Shown here in pieces: positions 1 to 8,836 of a stretch of 64,000 nucleotides of DNA. The stretch is from Flavobacterium sp. CF136 (GTDB taxonomy: Bacteria; Bacteroidota; Bacteroidia; Flavobacteriales; Flavobacteriaceae): positions 1-64,000 of the forward strand of contig NZ_AKJZ01000018.1 in assembly GCF_000282055.1 (NCBI RefSeq), read 5' to 3'. A program made the translations under genes and the position numbers. A model generated the notes under the pieces. It saw nothing but the letters and a program-made list of their open reading frames with translations. It ran no database searches and was not told the DNA's origin. How positions within the stretch are numbered: position 1 is the stretch's first letter; each line of letters begins with the position of its first letter.

Positions 1-80
1 TTTCGACGAAGGAGAAATCACATCCAGTATTCTACAATAGTACGTTCAATGCTTGTGTGATTTCTCCCAAAAGGTCGAAA
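1..80. repeat. Long imperfect hairpin repeat downstream of the PUL 1 regulator
   Basis: Two nested inverted repeats are visible: TTTCGAC (1-7) with GTCGAAA (74-80), and GGAGAAATCACA (11-22) with TGTGATTTCTCC (56-67). The element lies just beyond the stop of the minus-strand regulator gene and could act as its terminator. Its style resembles dispersed intergenic hairpins of flavobacteria, which is inference. It may continue to the left of the window. Confidence 0.6.
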
Positions 81-103
81 TGACAAACTGTGGAGAATTG
101 TTT

Positions 104-3100
104 TTAATTAATCAGCTTACTTGGCGGGAAACCAAACTGTTTTTTAAAGCATCTGCTAAAATATAAAGGATCATTGAATCCTACTAAATCTGTCACTTCA
201 GAAACATTATATTTTTTTGTTTTCAGCAGTTCTGCCGATTTTTTTAAACGTATGGTCCTGATAAATTCATTGGGGGCCAGATCCGTCAATTCTTTAATTT
301 TTCTGTATAATTTAGAAGAGCTTACACCTAGTTTATCACATAAAAACTCTGTTGACAAATCCAATTCACTTAAGTTATCATTTATTAAACCTGTAATTTT
401 TTGCATAAATTCCTCATCAATTGGAGAATGGGTAAGCAGGCTTATTTTGCTTTCTACTTCACCGGAGAATTTTAATTTCAGATCTGATCTTGATTTAATA
501 ATATTTTCGATTACTGTTTTTAATAACGAAGGTTCAAAAGGTTTCACTAAATAACCATCGGCTCCTGTTTCATATCCTTTTACCTTATCTGTGTTTTCTG
601 CAAGTGCGGTTAACAAAACAACGGGGATATGGCTGATAAACTCATCATTTTTTAGTTCTTTGCAAAATTCCAGTCCATCCATAACCGGCATCATGACATC
701 GGCAACACATAATATAGGTTTAATCTGTCGGCAGATTTTCAGGCCTTCCTCTCCATTTTCGGCATCGTAAACCTTGTAGTAATCAGACAAATAATCAACC
801 AGATATTTTCTAAGTTCCATATTGTCTTCAATAACCAGTACTTTTTCTTTTAACTCTGTGTTCTGAATTATTTTTTTTGCCGATTTTTCCGGAATAAGCA
901 TACTTAGGTTATCATTTTTCAAAGCATATTCAAATACTTCTTTACTATCATAAGAAGTACGGTCTATTGGAATTTCAACCCGGAATGTACTCCCTTTTCC
1001 CGGAGTACTTTCTACTGTTATTGATCCTTTATGAATTGCCACTAATGATTTTACTAATGATAAACCAATACCGGATCCGGTATTATTTTCTTTACTGTTT
1101 GTTGCCTGATAAAATCGTTTGAAGATTTTTTCCTGGCTTTTTAAAGGAATTCCTATCCCATCATCACTGACTTCAATGACCAATATTCCTTCAACCCCAT
1201 CTTTGAGCCTGAGAAACAAATCTACGTTTCCGTATTTATTTGTAAATTTTAAGGCATTAGACAGCAGGTTGTAAAGAATCTTATCATATTTATCATTATC
1301 TATCCAGCCATTAATATTTTCGGCTTCTGAAATAAAATTTAATTTGATCTTCTTATTATAGGCCATCTCCTTATAAGAATCAAAAATATTTTTTGAATAA
1401 GCCAGAATATCTGTTTTTGAAACTTTAAGTTTTAATTCCCCAGATTGTGCTTTTCTAAAGTCCAGTACCTGATTTACCAGGTTTAATAATCTGCTGGCAT
1501 TTTGATAAATAAGATTGTATCTGCTTTTTTCATACTCAGTTGCATTAACATTGTTTTCATCCAATAATTGCTTTGCAGGACCTAAAATAAGCGTTAACGG
1601 AGTCCTTAACTCATGTGAAATGTTGGTAAAAAACCGGAGTTTTTCATTATTCAGTTTAACATCATGCTCCCTGTTTACTTTTTCGGTAAGCAATTCCTGT
1701 TTTAGACGGATACGGTTTTTAATCTCTTTTCTGATAAAATAAAAAATACCGGACAACAGTACAAAAATTATTAAAAACGCAATTGGCGTTAACCAAAAAG
1801 GAGGAAGAATCCTTATTTGATAGGAAACTATCTTACTCCAATACCCGTCACTGTTACTGGATCTTATTTTAAACACATATTTACCGGGGTAAAGATTGGT
1901 ATACTGAACAAATCTTGAGTTACTATTAACAGTAATCCATTGTTTATCAAACCCCTCCAGCATATACTGAAACTTGTTAAGCTTCTCGTTTGCAAATGAC
2001 GGAGTCGAAAACTGAAGCGAAAAATTGCGGTTTTTATAGCTGAGTTCTACTTTTTTACCATAATTCAAATCATTTAAAAGAGGAACCTGACCGTTGATCT
2101 CCATTTCCGGGAATACCTCTTCGTTCTGAACTTTAAATTCTGAAATAATTGGTAAAGGGGACCATTTATTTCTTTTCATTGTATGGGGTGAAAAAGAAAT
2201 AACACCGTTTTTACCTCCCAAATAAATATTAGAATTGTTAAAATTAAAAAAACCGCTGGAGCTAAAAACATCCAATCTGTTTCCGCTATTTACATGATAT
2301 ATATTAATCTCTTTTAAATTGGCATTCACCCAGGCAATACTATTGTTGTTTATGTTTAACCATAAATTCCCGTTAGTGTCTGATAACATGTCGGTAATCC
2401 ATTTTCCGGAGAGTTCCTTAAAATTTGAAATTGTTTTGAAATTGTTTTTTGAAGGTTCATAAACACATAGGCCATAACGGGTAGAAGCCCATATTTTTCC
2501 GTTTTTATCGATCATAACATCACTGACGTTATCATCATACGGCACCCCATTTTCTTTTTTAGAAAGTGACTTATAAGTTTCTATTTTGCCTGATGTATTG
2601 TTATATCTCACCACACCTGTTTCTGTGGCAAACCAAACATTGTTTTTAATATCTTTTTCGATAGCATTGATCTGAAAACCGGGCAATAATTTGCCTTTCG
2701 AAGCTTGAACTTCTAAGGTATTGGTGTTTATCATAACAGCCCCTTCCCCAAAAGAACCTACCATCATTGTCTCCGGTCCAATTTTGCAAAAAGCAAATAC
2801 TGCCGAGGATTCAAACCCCAGATTGATTTCTTTTGAAGAATTAGTCACATAATTATACACCATCAAATTACCGTTCCAAAGACCACAATAAAAAATCTTT
2901 CCATCATCCGAATAAATACTGGCGACATCCTTATCATTATTATACAGTCGCATAAAACCTTTGGCATTAGAGATAAAAAGTCCATTATGACTGGTTGCTA
3001 CAATTACTTTTCCATCAAATGTTTTAGCAAAACCTCTTATACGCGGAGCCTGATTGCCTATGTGATGGGATATGTCTTTATTGAGCATAAACTGATTTTC

Positions 3101-4144
3101 GTATGGATCAAATTTATCCAGTCCGTCTTCTGTTCCTATCCATAGCACTCCGGAGGCGTCAAAATATAATGCAGAAACCAGATTATCAACTATGGACGTA
3201 TCTTCTGATAATACGGAATAATACCATTTGTAATCTCCTTTCGGAATATCTTCCAGATGCTTGCACACCAGTAATCCTCCTAAAGTACCCACCCAATATT
3301 TACCATCCTGAGCTTGGGCAACCGATAAAAAATACGGACCTAAACTCCCTCTAATCTCTTTGTTTTCAATATATAAGTTTACAAATTGATCGGTTTTTTT
3401 ATCCAATTTATAAAGTCCCTGACGCGTTCCCACAAAAATATCTGACTTGGCGTCTTCATAAATAAAATTAACATACGGATTCTTTGCATTAGAATTAGGA
3501 ACAAAAAGCGTATAGTCATTAATTTTCACAATAGCTCCTTTGGCGTCCATGGTAATTTTTGCCACTGATCCTTTTTCATAACTCCCAATCCAGATATTCC
3601 CTTTTTTATCTTCAAAAATTTCTTTTACATAATCAAAACCCCTGATTGGAATCTTCTCAAATCTGTTTTCCTTCAAAAAAAACAGATAAACACCTTTAGT
3701 TTTAGTGCCTACCCAGACTCTTTTGAATTTGTCTACATAAACCGACCGAATCTCTTCTTCCGGCAGGCTATTGGGATCATCTTTTTTGGAAAAAAAAGTG
3801 GTAAAAACCTGAGTATCTAATTTAAAAAGAGTCAATCCTTTTCTGGTACCTATCCATAAGTTGTTTGATGCTTCATCCAGTTCCAATGCTGTTATGTCAT
3901 CATTGTACAATTTATTCGTACCAGGAGAATAACTCATATAGTTTTTAAACTGATACCCGTCAAAACGATTCAATCCTGAGAAAGTTCCCAACCATAAAAA
4001 CCCTTTTTTGTCCTGAACTATATGTCTGACAGAATTATGCGACAATCCATTATTGTCATTATAATGTGTAAATTTTATATTCTGTGAATGAGAATAATAA
4101 AAAGTTACTAAACAAAAAAATAATATAAAAGGATTCTGTTTCAT
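104..4144 (-). CDS. Hybrid two-component system sensor/regulator (PUL 1 regulator)
   Basis: This 1346-aa protein has a signal peptide, then many Reg_prop beta-propeller repeats (LWLGT, LWIGT, VWVGT, IWIGS type blades) and a Y_Y_Y domain, which together form a periplasmic glycan sensor. After a transmembrane segment (about residue 790) come HisKA with NISHELRTPL (His near residue 843), HATPase_c (DDGIGIP, GSGIGLSLV), a receiver domain (ADVMMPVMDG, Asp near 1148) and a C-terminal AraC-type HTH. Length and order are those of classical Bacteroidota HTCS regulators, which bind an oligosaccharide and activate the neighbouring susCD locus. It is last in a row of co-directional PUL genes, 51 bp after the metallophosphoesterase, so it is the probable regulator of PUL 1. 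Which sugar it binds cannot be read from the sequence. Confidence 0.93.
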   Translation of the reverse strand: MKQNPFILFFCLVTFYYSHSQNIKFTHYNDNNGLSHNSVRHIVQDKKGFLWLGTFSGLNRFDGYQFKNYMSYSPGTNKLYNDDITALELDEASNNLWIGTRKGLTLFKLDTQVFTTFFSKKDDPNSLPEEEIRSVYVDKFKRVWVGTKTKGVYLFFLKENRFEKIPIRGFDYVKEIFEDKKGNIWIGSYEKGSVAKITMDAKGAIVKINDYTLFVPNSNAKNPYVNFIYEDAKSDIFVGTRQGLYKLDKKTDQFVNLYIENKEIRGSLGPYFLSVAQAQDGKYWVGTLGGLLVCKHLEDIPKGDYKWYYSVLSEDTSIVDNLVSALYFDASGVLWIGTEDGLDKFDPYENQFMLNKDISHHIGNQAPRIRGFAKTFDGKVIVATSHNGLFISNAKGFMRLYNNDKDVASIYSDDGKIFYCGLWNGNLMVYNYVTNSSKEINLGFESSAVFAFCKIGPETMMVGSFGEGAVMINTNTLEVQASKGKLLPGFQINAIEKDIKNNVWFATETGVVRYNNTSGKIETYKSLSKKENGVPYDDNVSDVMIDKNGKIWASTRYGLCVYEPSKNNFKTISNFKELSGKWITDMLSDTNGNLWLNINNNSIAWVNANLKEINIYHVNSGNRLDVFSSSGFFNFNNSNIYLGGKNGVISFSPHTMKRNKWSPLPIISEFKVQNEEVFPEMEINGQVPLLNDLNYGKKVELSYKNRNFSLQFSTPSFANEKLNKFQYMLEGFDKQWITVNSNSRFVQYTNLYPGKYVFKIRSSNSDGYWSKIVSYQIRILPPFWLTPIAFLIIFVLLSGIFYFIRKEIKNRIRLKQELLTEKVNREHDVKLNNEKLRFFTNISHELRTPLTLILGPAKQLLDENNVNATEYEKSRYNLIYQNASRLLNLVNQVLDFRKAQSGELKLKVSKTDILAYSKNIFDSYKEMAYNKKIKLNFISEAENINGWIDNDKYDKILYNLLSNALKFTNKYGNVDLFLRLKDGVEGILVIEVSDDGIGIPLKSQEKIFKRFYQATNSKENNTGSGIGLSLVKSLVAIHKGSITVESTPGKGSTFRVEIPIDRTSYDSKEVFEYALKNDNLSMLIPEKSAKKIIQNTELKEKVLVIEDNMELRKYLVDYLSDYYKVYDAENGEEGLKICRQIKPILCVADVMMPVMDGLEFCKELKNDEFISHIPVVLLTALAENTDKVKGYETGADGYLVKPFEPSLLKTVIENIIKSRSDLKLKFSGEVESKISLLTHSPIDEEFMQKITGLINDNLSELDLSTEFLCDKLGVSSSKLYRKIKELTDLAPNEFIRTIRLKKSAELLKTKKYNVSEVTDLVGFNDPLYFSRCFKKQFGFPPSKLIN

Positions 4145-4195
4145 AATAATGAATTATCAATGTAATGTACTGTTTTTAAATAAGTAAACATTATT

Positions 4196-6043
4196 TTAAG
4201 GATTGATTCGATCAATCCGGTTCGTTTTTAAATTGATTTTAAAATGATTTGACGGTTTTCCATTCATGGTTTTTAGAAATATTTTTGACCATAAAACCAA
4301 CTTATTATCATTCGATTTTTCTAACTGTTCGCAGACCATTTTATATTGTTTCAACCTGTTAATACCTATTTCCGGAATAGCTAATTCATCTGCATTTTTT
4401 AATCTGTAAAAATCGAATATCATATCAAAACCGGTCCATGATTCGAAATTCTGTATTGTTAAGTTATTAAATAATAATTGTTTTTCAATATCTGAAGTAT
4501 TTTTATTGGTTTGCAATAGTTCTTTACCGGAAAGATTTTCAATGGATTTTAAAAATTCAACCGGAAAATCTTCAGGCAAAAACCGAAGACGCACTAATTC
4601 TTTTAAATGCCATCTTGTAAAATCCTCATAATCTTTAGCTTTCAGAATCTCTTTATTCCAAATATCAGGGCTTTTTATATCTTGCAAATGGGTATATTCT
4701 TCCTTGTAAAAAGGAAATAAACTATTAAATTTAGAAACCTTGCTTACTACTACAGTTTCAATCTCAACTTCAGTATCAGAATGAATCGTAAGTATTTTAT
4801 AAGCCGGCATATAAGCAGCCAGAGAAGGTGTCTGAATATTAAATAAGGTATTGCCATTTGCAGTTGTTCGGACTCCTGTATCATTAATATGCATGTGTCC
4901 GCCAAAATGAATCTGAATACCTGCATCTGCAAATGTCCGGGCTACCTCTTCATTGGGTACTCGCTGCAATTGCATTTTATCAGAACCAAACAGCAATTTT
5001 AATTCGGGTGATGCATCATCATTAAAATCTACCATTGGATAATGGCTGAAAGCGATTAGTATTTTACCTTTTTGTCTGGCTTCCGCCGAAACCTTTTTCA
5101 CCCAGTTTATTAAATGATTTTTATAAATAAGGACATTGTTATAACCCGTACTTGCTCCTGAAAAATCATGTGGATCATTGGGCAGACCTGATAATTTTTG
5201 GTTCGGAACATACGCATTGGCATCTATTGCCAAGAGCCAGACCCCTTTAATTGGCTCAACCAGATAACTGGCATCCGGAAGAAATAAATTGGTGTTTTTA
5301 ACCGCATAAGTTCTTTTTTCTAATGCAGATTCTTTTAAAGCTTTATCATAAGTATAGCTTTCATAATTATAGCCTGAAAAAGGAGTTTCCCAATACAAAT
5401 AGTTTTTTTGTGGAAAAAATCCAAAATCAGCCATTTCATTCAGTGTCTCTTTATACCCCCAGTTTTTTATATCGGATGTAATAATGGGTTCCAGTTGATT
5501 TTCCTGCTGTTTCAAATTCGTTTTAGAACTACTGATAATTTGTTCTTTTCCGTCTTTACCCAAAAAATCAGTTTTGGTCGCTTCTTGCGAAAAGGGTTTT
5601 ACCACATCATGATTTCCTGTTGTGACAAAAAATGACATGCCGTGTTTTTTTGAGTACTCGTTTAATATTTTCCTCAATCCGCGTACATGCACAGGCTGTC
5701 CGTCATCACTAAAATCCCCCGGAAGTACCACTTGTCTGATTCCTCTTTTTGCAATGTCATTTAAGGCTTCTAAAAAGGCAAAATAATTTTCATTAAAAAT
5801 CCTGGTGGAATGCAATTGTGAATTCATAGTCCTAATATTGGCATACTCTCCTGTTACCGGATTTTTAATTCCCTGATAGTCATTATCCTGAAATCTTGCA
5901 AAAATATCCTGTAAATGAACATCGGCAATAAACGCAATTTGCAGAGAAGACTTCTTTTCTGTTTGTTGCGCTTTACAGGCACTAAAAGAAAGTAATAGCA
6001 GTAATAAACCCGATACTCTTAGCATATAATTTTGTTTTAACAT
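4196..6043 (-). CDS. Lipoprotein calcineurin-like metallophosphoesterase
   Basis: This 615-aa protein begins with a lipoprotein signal (LLLLLSFSAC, lipobox Cys near residue 23). It has the metallophosphoesterase motif series: ADVH (residues 40-43), GDFSDD, GNHD and, further on, the histidine motif GGHMH. The N-terminal 400 residues form the catalytic domain; the C-terminal 200 residues are helical and unassigned. It is probably anchored in the outer membrane or periplasm. Phosphatases or phosphodiesterases sit in some PULs for phosphorylated mannans, and two GH92 mannosidases lie upstream, so removal of phosphate from a phosphomannosyl glycan is an attractive but unproven role. A general nucleotide or phospholipid phosphoesterase is the alternative. 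Confidence 0.85.
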   Translation of the reverse strand: MLKQNYMLRVSGLLLLLLSFSACKAQQTEKKSSLQIAFIADVHLQDIFARFQDNDYQGIKNPVTGEYANIRTMNSQLHSTRIFNENYFAFLEALNDIAKRGIRQVVLPGDFSDDGQPVHVRGLRKILNEYSKKHGMSFFVTTGNHDVVKPFSQEATKTDFLGKDGKEQIISSSKTNLKQQENQLEPIITSDIKNWGYKETLNEMADFGFFPQKNYLYWETPFSGYNYESYTYDKALKESALEKRTYAVKNTNLFLPDASYLVEPIKGVWLLAIDANAYVPNQKLSGLPNDPHDFSGASTGYNNVLIYKNHLINWVKKVSAEARQKGKILIAFSHYPMVDFNDDASPELKLLFGSDKMQLQRVPNEEVARTFADAGIQIHFGGHMHINDTGVRTTANGNTLFNIQTPSLAAYMPAYKILTIHSDTEVEIETVVVSKVSKFNSLFPFYKEEYTHLQDIKSPDIWNKEILKAKDYEDFTRWHLKELVRLRFLPEDFPVEFLKSIENLSGKELLQTNKNTSDIEKQLLFNNLTIQNFESWTGFDMIFDFYRLKNADELAIPEIGINRLKQYKMVCEQLEKSNDNKLVLWSKIFLKTMNGKPSNHFKINLKTNRIDRINP

Positions 6044-6087
6044 CCTGGATGAAATTTAATAAAAATAAAATGTTTTCAGAAATCAAT

Positions 6088-6193
6088 GTCATCCTGAACC
6101 CATTCGACTTCGCTCAGGATAAACTTAGTCGAAGGCTTTTTAGATAGAAAGGGCTTCAACTCCGCTCAGCCTGACACCTATTTTGAATTACAC
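6088..6193. repeat. Dispersed intergenic repeat (copy 1 of an inverted pair)
   Basis: This stretch between two PUL genes contains CTTCGCTCAGGAT and CTCCGCTCAGCCTGACA segments. Its reverse complement matches 29482-29573 over almost the whole length, including the flanking GTGTAATTCAAAA. Short related fragments are at 10806-10830 and 13781-13803. It looks like a REP-type non-coding repeat family. It contains no ORF. Confidence 0.75.
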
Positions 6194-6231
6194 CTAAAAG
6201 TTTTGTTTTTAATATTTTTTAAAGGTCTAGA

Positions 6232-7818
6232 TTACTTACTCTTAATTTCTATTTTTTGTCCTAATAGCTGATCCTCCAATGTTGATGAAATTACATCCTT
6301 AAAGATAAGTTGTTTTTGCTTTTCTTTCGGAAAATCTATGCCTTCCAGTTTTAAGTTTTGAACATCATCAAATACAAATGCGGGTCTAAAGTCGGAATCA
6401 TTCAGTATTAGTTTAATATTTTTCATGCTAATTCCGTTGACATGTCTCACATAAAAACCATAAGCCGGCAATTCTCCAAACATAGAAAATTCAGGATAAT
6501 CTTTTGCTGCTTCCGGTACCTGATTCAATCGCGATAACGAAATATATGCCATTCCTTTTGTAGCTCTTCCGGGATAATTTATTTCAATGTTTTCGAGGAT
6601 TACATTTTCAACAGCATGACCTTCCAAACCTACAATTGAAGAGGGAAAAGGATTATGGAAAAAATCAACTTCCGGTCCTCTTAAATCATAATTGCTATCC
6701 GGACGACCAAATGGCACTTGTACTTTTATGTTTTTCAGGTGTACGTTTTTTATGCTTCCCGGTTTATCACCACTTCGTTGTCCTAAACGTATGAAAACAG
6801 CATTCCCTGTATTTACGGCTTGTATGTTTGAAACATCGATGTTTTCTATAATCCCGCCATCAACAGATTCTATGGCAATTGCGGATCGAAAAGTATCATA
6901 GACCTTAATATCTTTAATCGTCACATTTTTAAATCCTCCAAAGGAAGCTGTGCCAAATTTTATTGCGCTGGCACTCGATCTAATGGTACAACTGGCAATA
7001 TAAACGGAATCATTATAATATCCCGGATAGTACGATTTTAAACAAATTCCGTCATCTGCAGCGTTTATATCGCAATTGACAACTTTGACATTTTTACAAT
7101 CCGTAATATCTATTCCATCGTTGTTCCAATAGGAGCGGTTTACTATTTTAAGATTATCCAGTGTAAGATTCGTGCATAATTCAAAAGACAATCCCCAACA
7201 GGAAGCTTCTCCAGCCTTTAACCCTTCGACTAATACAGTATCGCATTGTGAAAAACGAAACAATTTGGGTCTCATGGTTTCGTTTGGCCTGTTTCTGCGG
7301 AGGCTATATTTTGGATCTATGGAAACACCAGCATGATGAAGACTGTCAATATTCAAAGCCAGTTTTAAACCCTGACCATCAATTGTCCCTTTTCCCTTCA
7401 ATGCGATGTTATTTGCTTTATGTGCTAAAATCAAAGCCATCTGGGAGTTGTCATCGTTTTTTGGCGAAATGGGTCTTCCTTCAAAAGCCATATTCACATA
7501 ATCTTTAGGATTTGTACTTCCCAACAATACCGATCCTTCTTCAAAATATAAAGTTACATTACTTTTCAAAATAATACTTCCCGACAAAAATTTGCCTTTA
7601 GGAAAAATCACACGTCCTCCTTTATTTTTAAAAGCAGCATCAATTGCTTTTTGAATAGCGATTGTATTAATCGTTTTTCCATCTGCTTTTGAACCATATT
7701 CTGTAATCAGAAACTCCTTTTGAGATTTGATTATTTTTTGTGCCTGACATTTAAAACCAAATAAAAAAAGACTGACCAATAAGGTTGTAAAAAACAGTTT
7801 CAGTTTAATTTTTGACAT
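6232..7818 (-). CDS. GH28-like secreted right-handed beta-helix glycosidase
   Basis: This 528-aa protein has a signal peptide (cleavage after the CQAQ region, about residue 27) followed by the pectate-lyase-like N-terminus (ITEYGSKADGKTIN, then GGRVIFPKG). The parallel beta-helix carries NNDGID (232-237) and ADDGICLK (254-261), which match the GH28 acidic catalytic motifs. The family GHG histidine motif is replaced by SASAIKFG (283-290), and no RIK motif is seen where expected (SAIAIES). Family membership is therefore clear at fold level, while polygalacturonase activity is uncertain. An exo-acting or divergent uronic-acid- or rhamnose-directed specificity is possible. It lies within the minus-strand PUL 1, 82 bp after the DUF4861-like gene. 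Confidence 0.85.
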   Translation of the reverse strand: MSKIKLKLFFTTLLVSLFLFGFKCQAQKIIKSQKEFLITEYGSKADGKTINTIAIQKAIDAAFKNKGGRVIFPKGKFLSGSIILKSNVTLYFEEGSVLLGSTNPKDYVNMAFEGRPISPKNDDNSQMALILAHKANNIALKGKGTIDGQGLKLALNIDSLHHAGVSIDPKYSLRRNRPNETMRPKLFRFSQCDTVLVEGLKAGEASCWGLSFELCTNLTLDNLKIVNRSYWNNDGIDITDCKNVKVVNCDINAADDGICLKSYYPGYYNDSVYIASCTIRSSASAIKFGTASFGGFKNVTIKDIKVYDTFRSAIAIESVDGGIIENIDVSNIQAVNTGNAVFIRLGQRSGDKPGSIKNVHLKNIKVQVPFGRPDSNYDLRGPEVDFFHNPFPSSIVGLEGHAVENVILENIEINYPGRATKGMAYISLSRLNQVPEAAKDYPEFSMFGELPAYGFYVRHVNGISMKNIKLILNDSDFRPAFVFDDVQNLKLEGIDFPKEKQKQLIFKDVISSTLEDQLLGQKIEIKSK

Positions 7819-7899
7819 TTTATTTTTACTATTTTACAATTCAAACAAAAATATATTAAACTAAAACTGCTCCTTAATTGGTATAAATTTCAAATAATC

Positions 7900-8751
7900 T
7901 TACTTTTTTATGTAAGCTTCTAATTTATCCAAAGTATTTAGTTCTTCTTCCCTTGCACTTGAAGATATGATTTTTGTTTCTAAATTTTTAGTTGGTTTTG
8001 AGATTAACAAATATTGTGTTCCATCATCGTTATTTTTTACATAATCTTTTGGATTGTACATTATTGCCGCACCAATTTCGACAACTTCTGCAGCTACGTC
8101 TTCAGGATGTTTTCCCCATACAGCAATATAATTTGCTCCTTTTTTTGTTTGGAAATCCTTAAAATAATTTATTCCGGTAACAAATTGTACTTTTTCTCCG
8201 GTTAAACTAACAGCTTCAACTTTAGCTTCTCTTTTTCCTGAAAATACGGTAACACGAACTAAAATATCTACTTTTTTCCCTTTGTAAGGAACTCCTCTTG
8301 AAATCATTTCCATCCATGAAGTAGTGTCTGTTTTTCCAACACGGGCCAAACGATTCGATACCGGATTCAACGGAACTACTTTTTCTCCGTCCCAAAGTTT
8401 TACTCCTCCTAAACCTACTGTTGATGCAACTTTATAATAATCCGCTCCCCATCCTTCTTTTTGTTGTTCCGGAGTTGGGTACCAATGCGCTTTTTTCAGC
8501 TCTAAACCCGGTTTTGCTTTAGAATAAACGTCTATAGCCACTTTATCACTAAAATAAATTCTCAATGCCATCCACTCGTTTTCGACTGCAGGTCCGTGAT
8601 GTCCGATTGTTTGATATAAATCTCCTGATTCTGAACCTATATCAGTCAAATAAGTAATTTTATCGGACTTCATATACAAACTTGTGTCTGTATTATTTTG
8701 TGCAAAACATGTACAACAAAACAACAAAGCGGTAATAAATGATAATTTCAT
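7900..8751 (-). CDS. Secreted DUF4861-like protein
   Basis: This 283-aa protein has a short signal peptide (MKLSFITALLFCCTCFAQ). The segment GHHGPAVENEWMALRIYF followed by VAIDVYSK (about residues 50-78) and a later WYPTPEQQKEGWGADYYKV segment agree with my recollection of DUF4861 proteins, which occur in polysaccharide-degradation loci of Bacteroidota. The function of that family is not firmly known to me. The rest is rich in beta strands and ends in a short helix. It sits between the GH28-like gene and the toroid gene, all in the same direction, so all three probably act on the same uronate-containing part of the substrate. Confidence 0.65.
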   Translation of the reverse strand: MKLSFITALLFCCTCFAQNNTDTSLYMKSDKITYLTDIGSESGDLYQTIGHHGPAVENEWMALRIYFSDKVAIDVYSKAKPGLELKKAHWYPTPEQQKEGWGADYYKVASTVGLGGVKLWDGEKVVPLNPVSNRLARVGKTDTTSWMEMISRGVPYKGKKVDILVRVTVFSGKREAKVEAVSLTGEKVQFVTGINYFKDFQTKKGANYIAVWGKHPEDVAAEVVEIGAAIMYNPKDYVKNNDDGTQYLLISKPTKNLETKIISSSAREEELNTLDKLEAYIKK

Positions 8752-8836
8752 AATTTCAATTATTTATAGATTAAATTTTAATTATCGTAAAATTAAAACA
8801 ACCTTTCAAACAATGCACTAAGAATTACCTGATTTA

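Noticed and set aside
174..554. 126-residue open frame on the plus strand
   Set aside because: It is antisense to the AraC-HTH/receiver end of the PUL 1 regulator, whose domains are clear.
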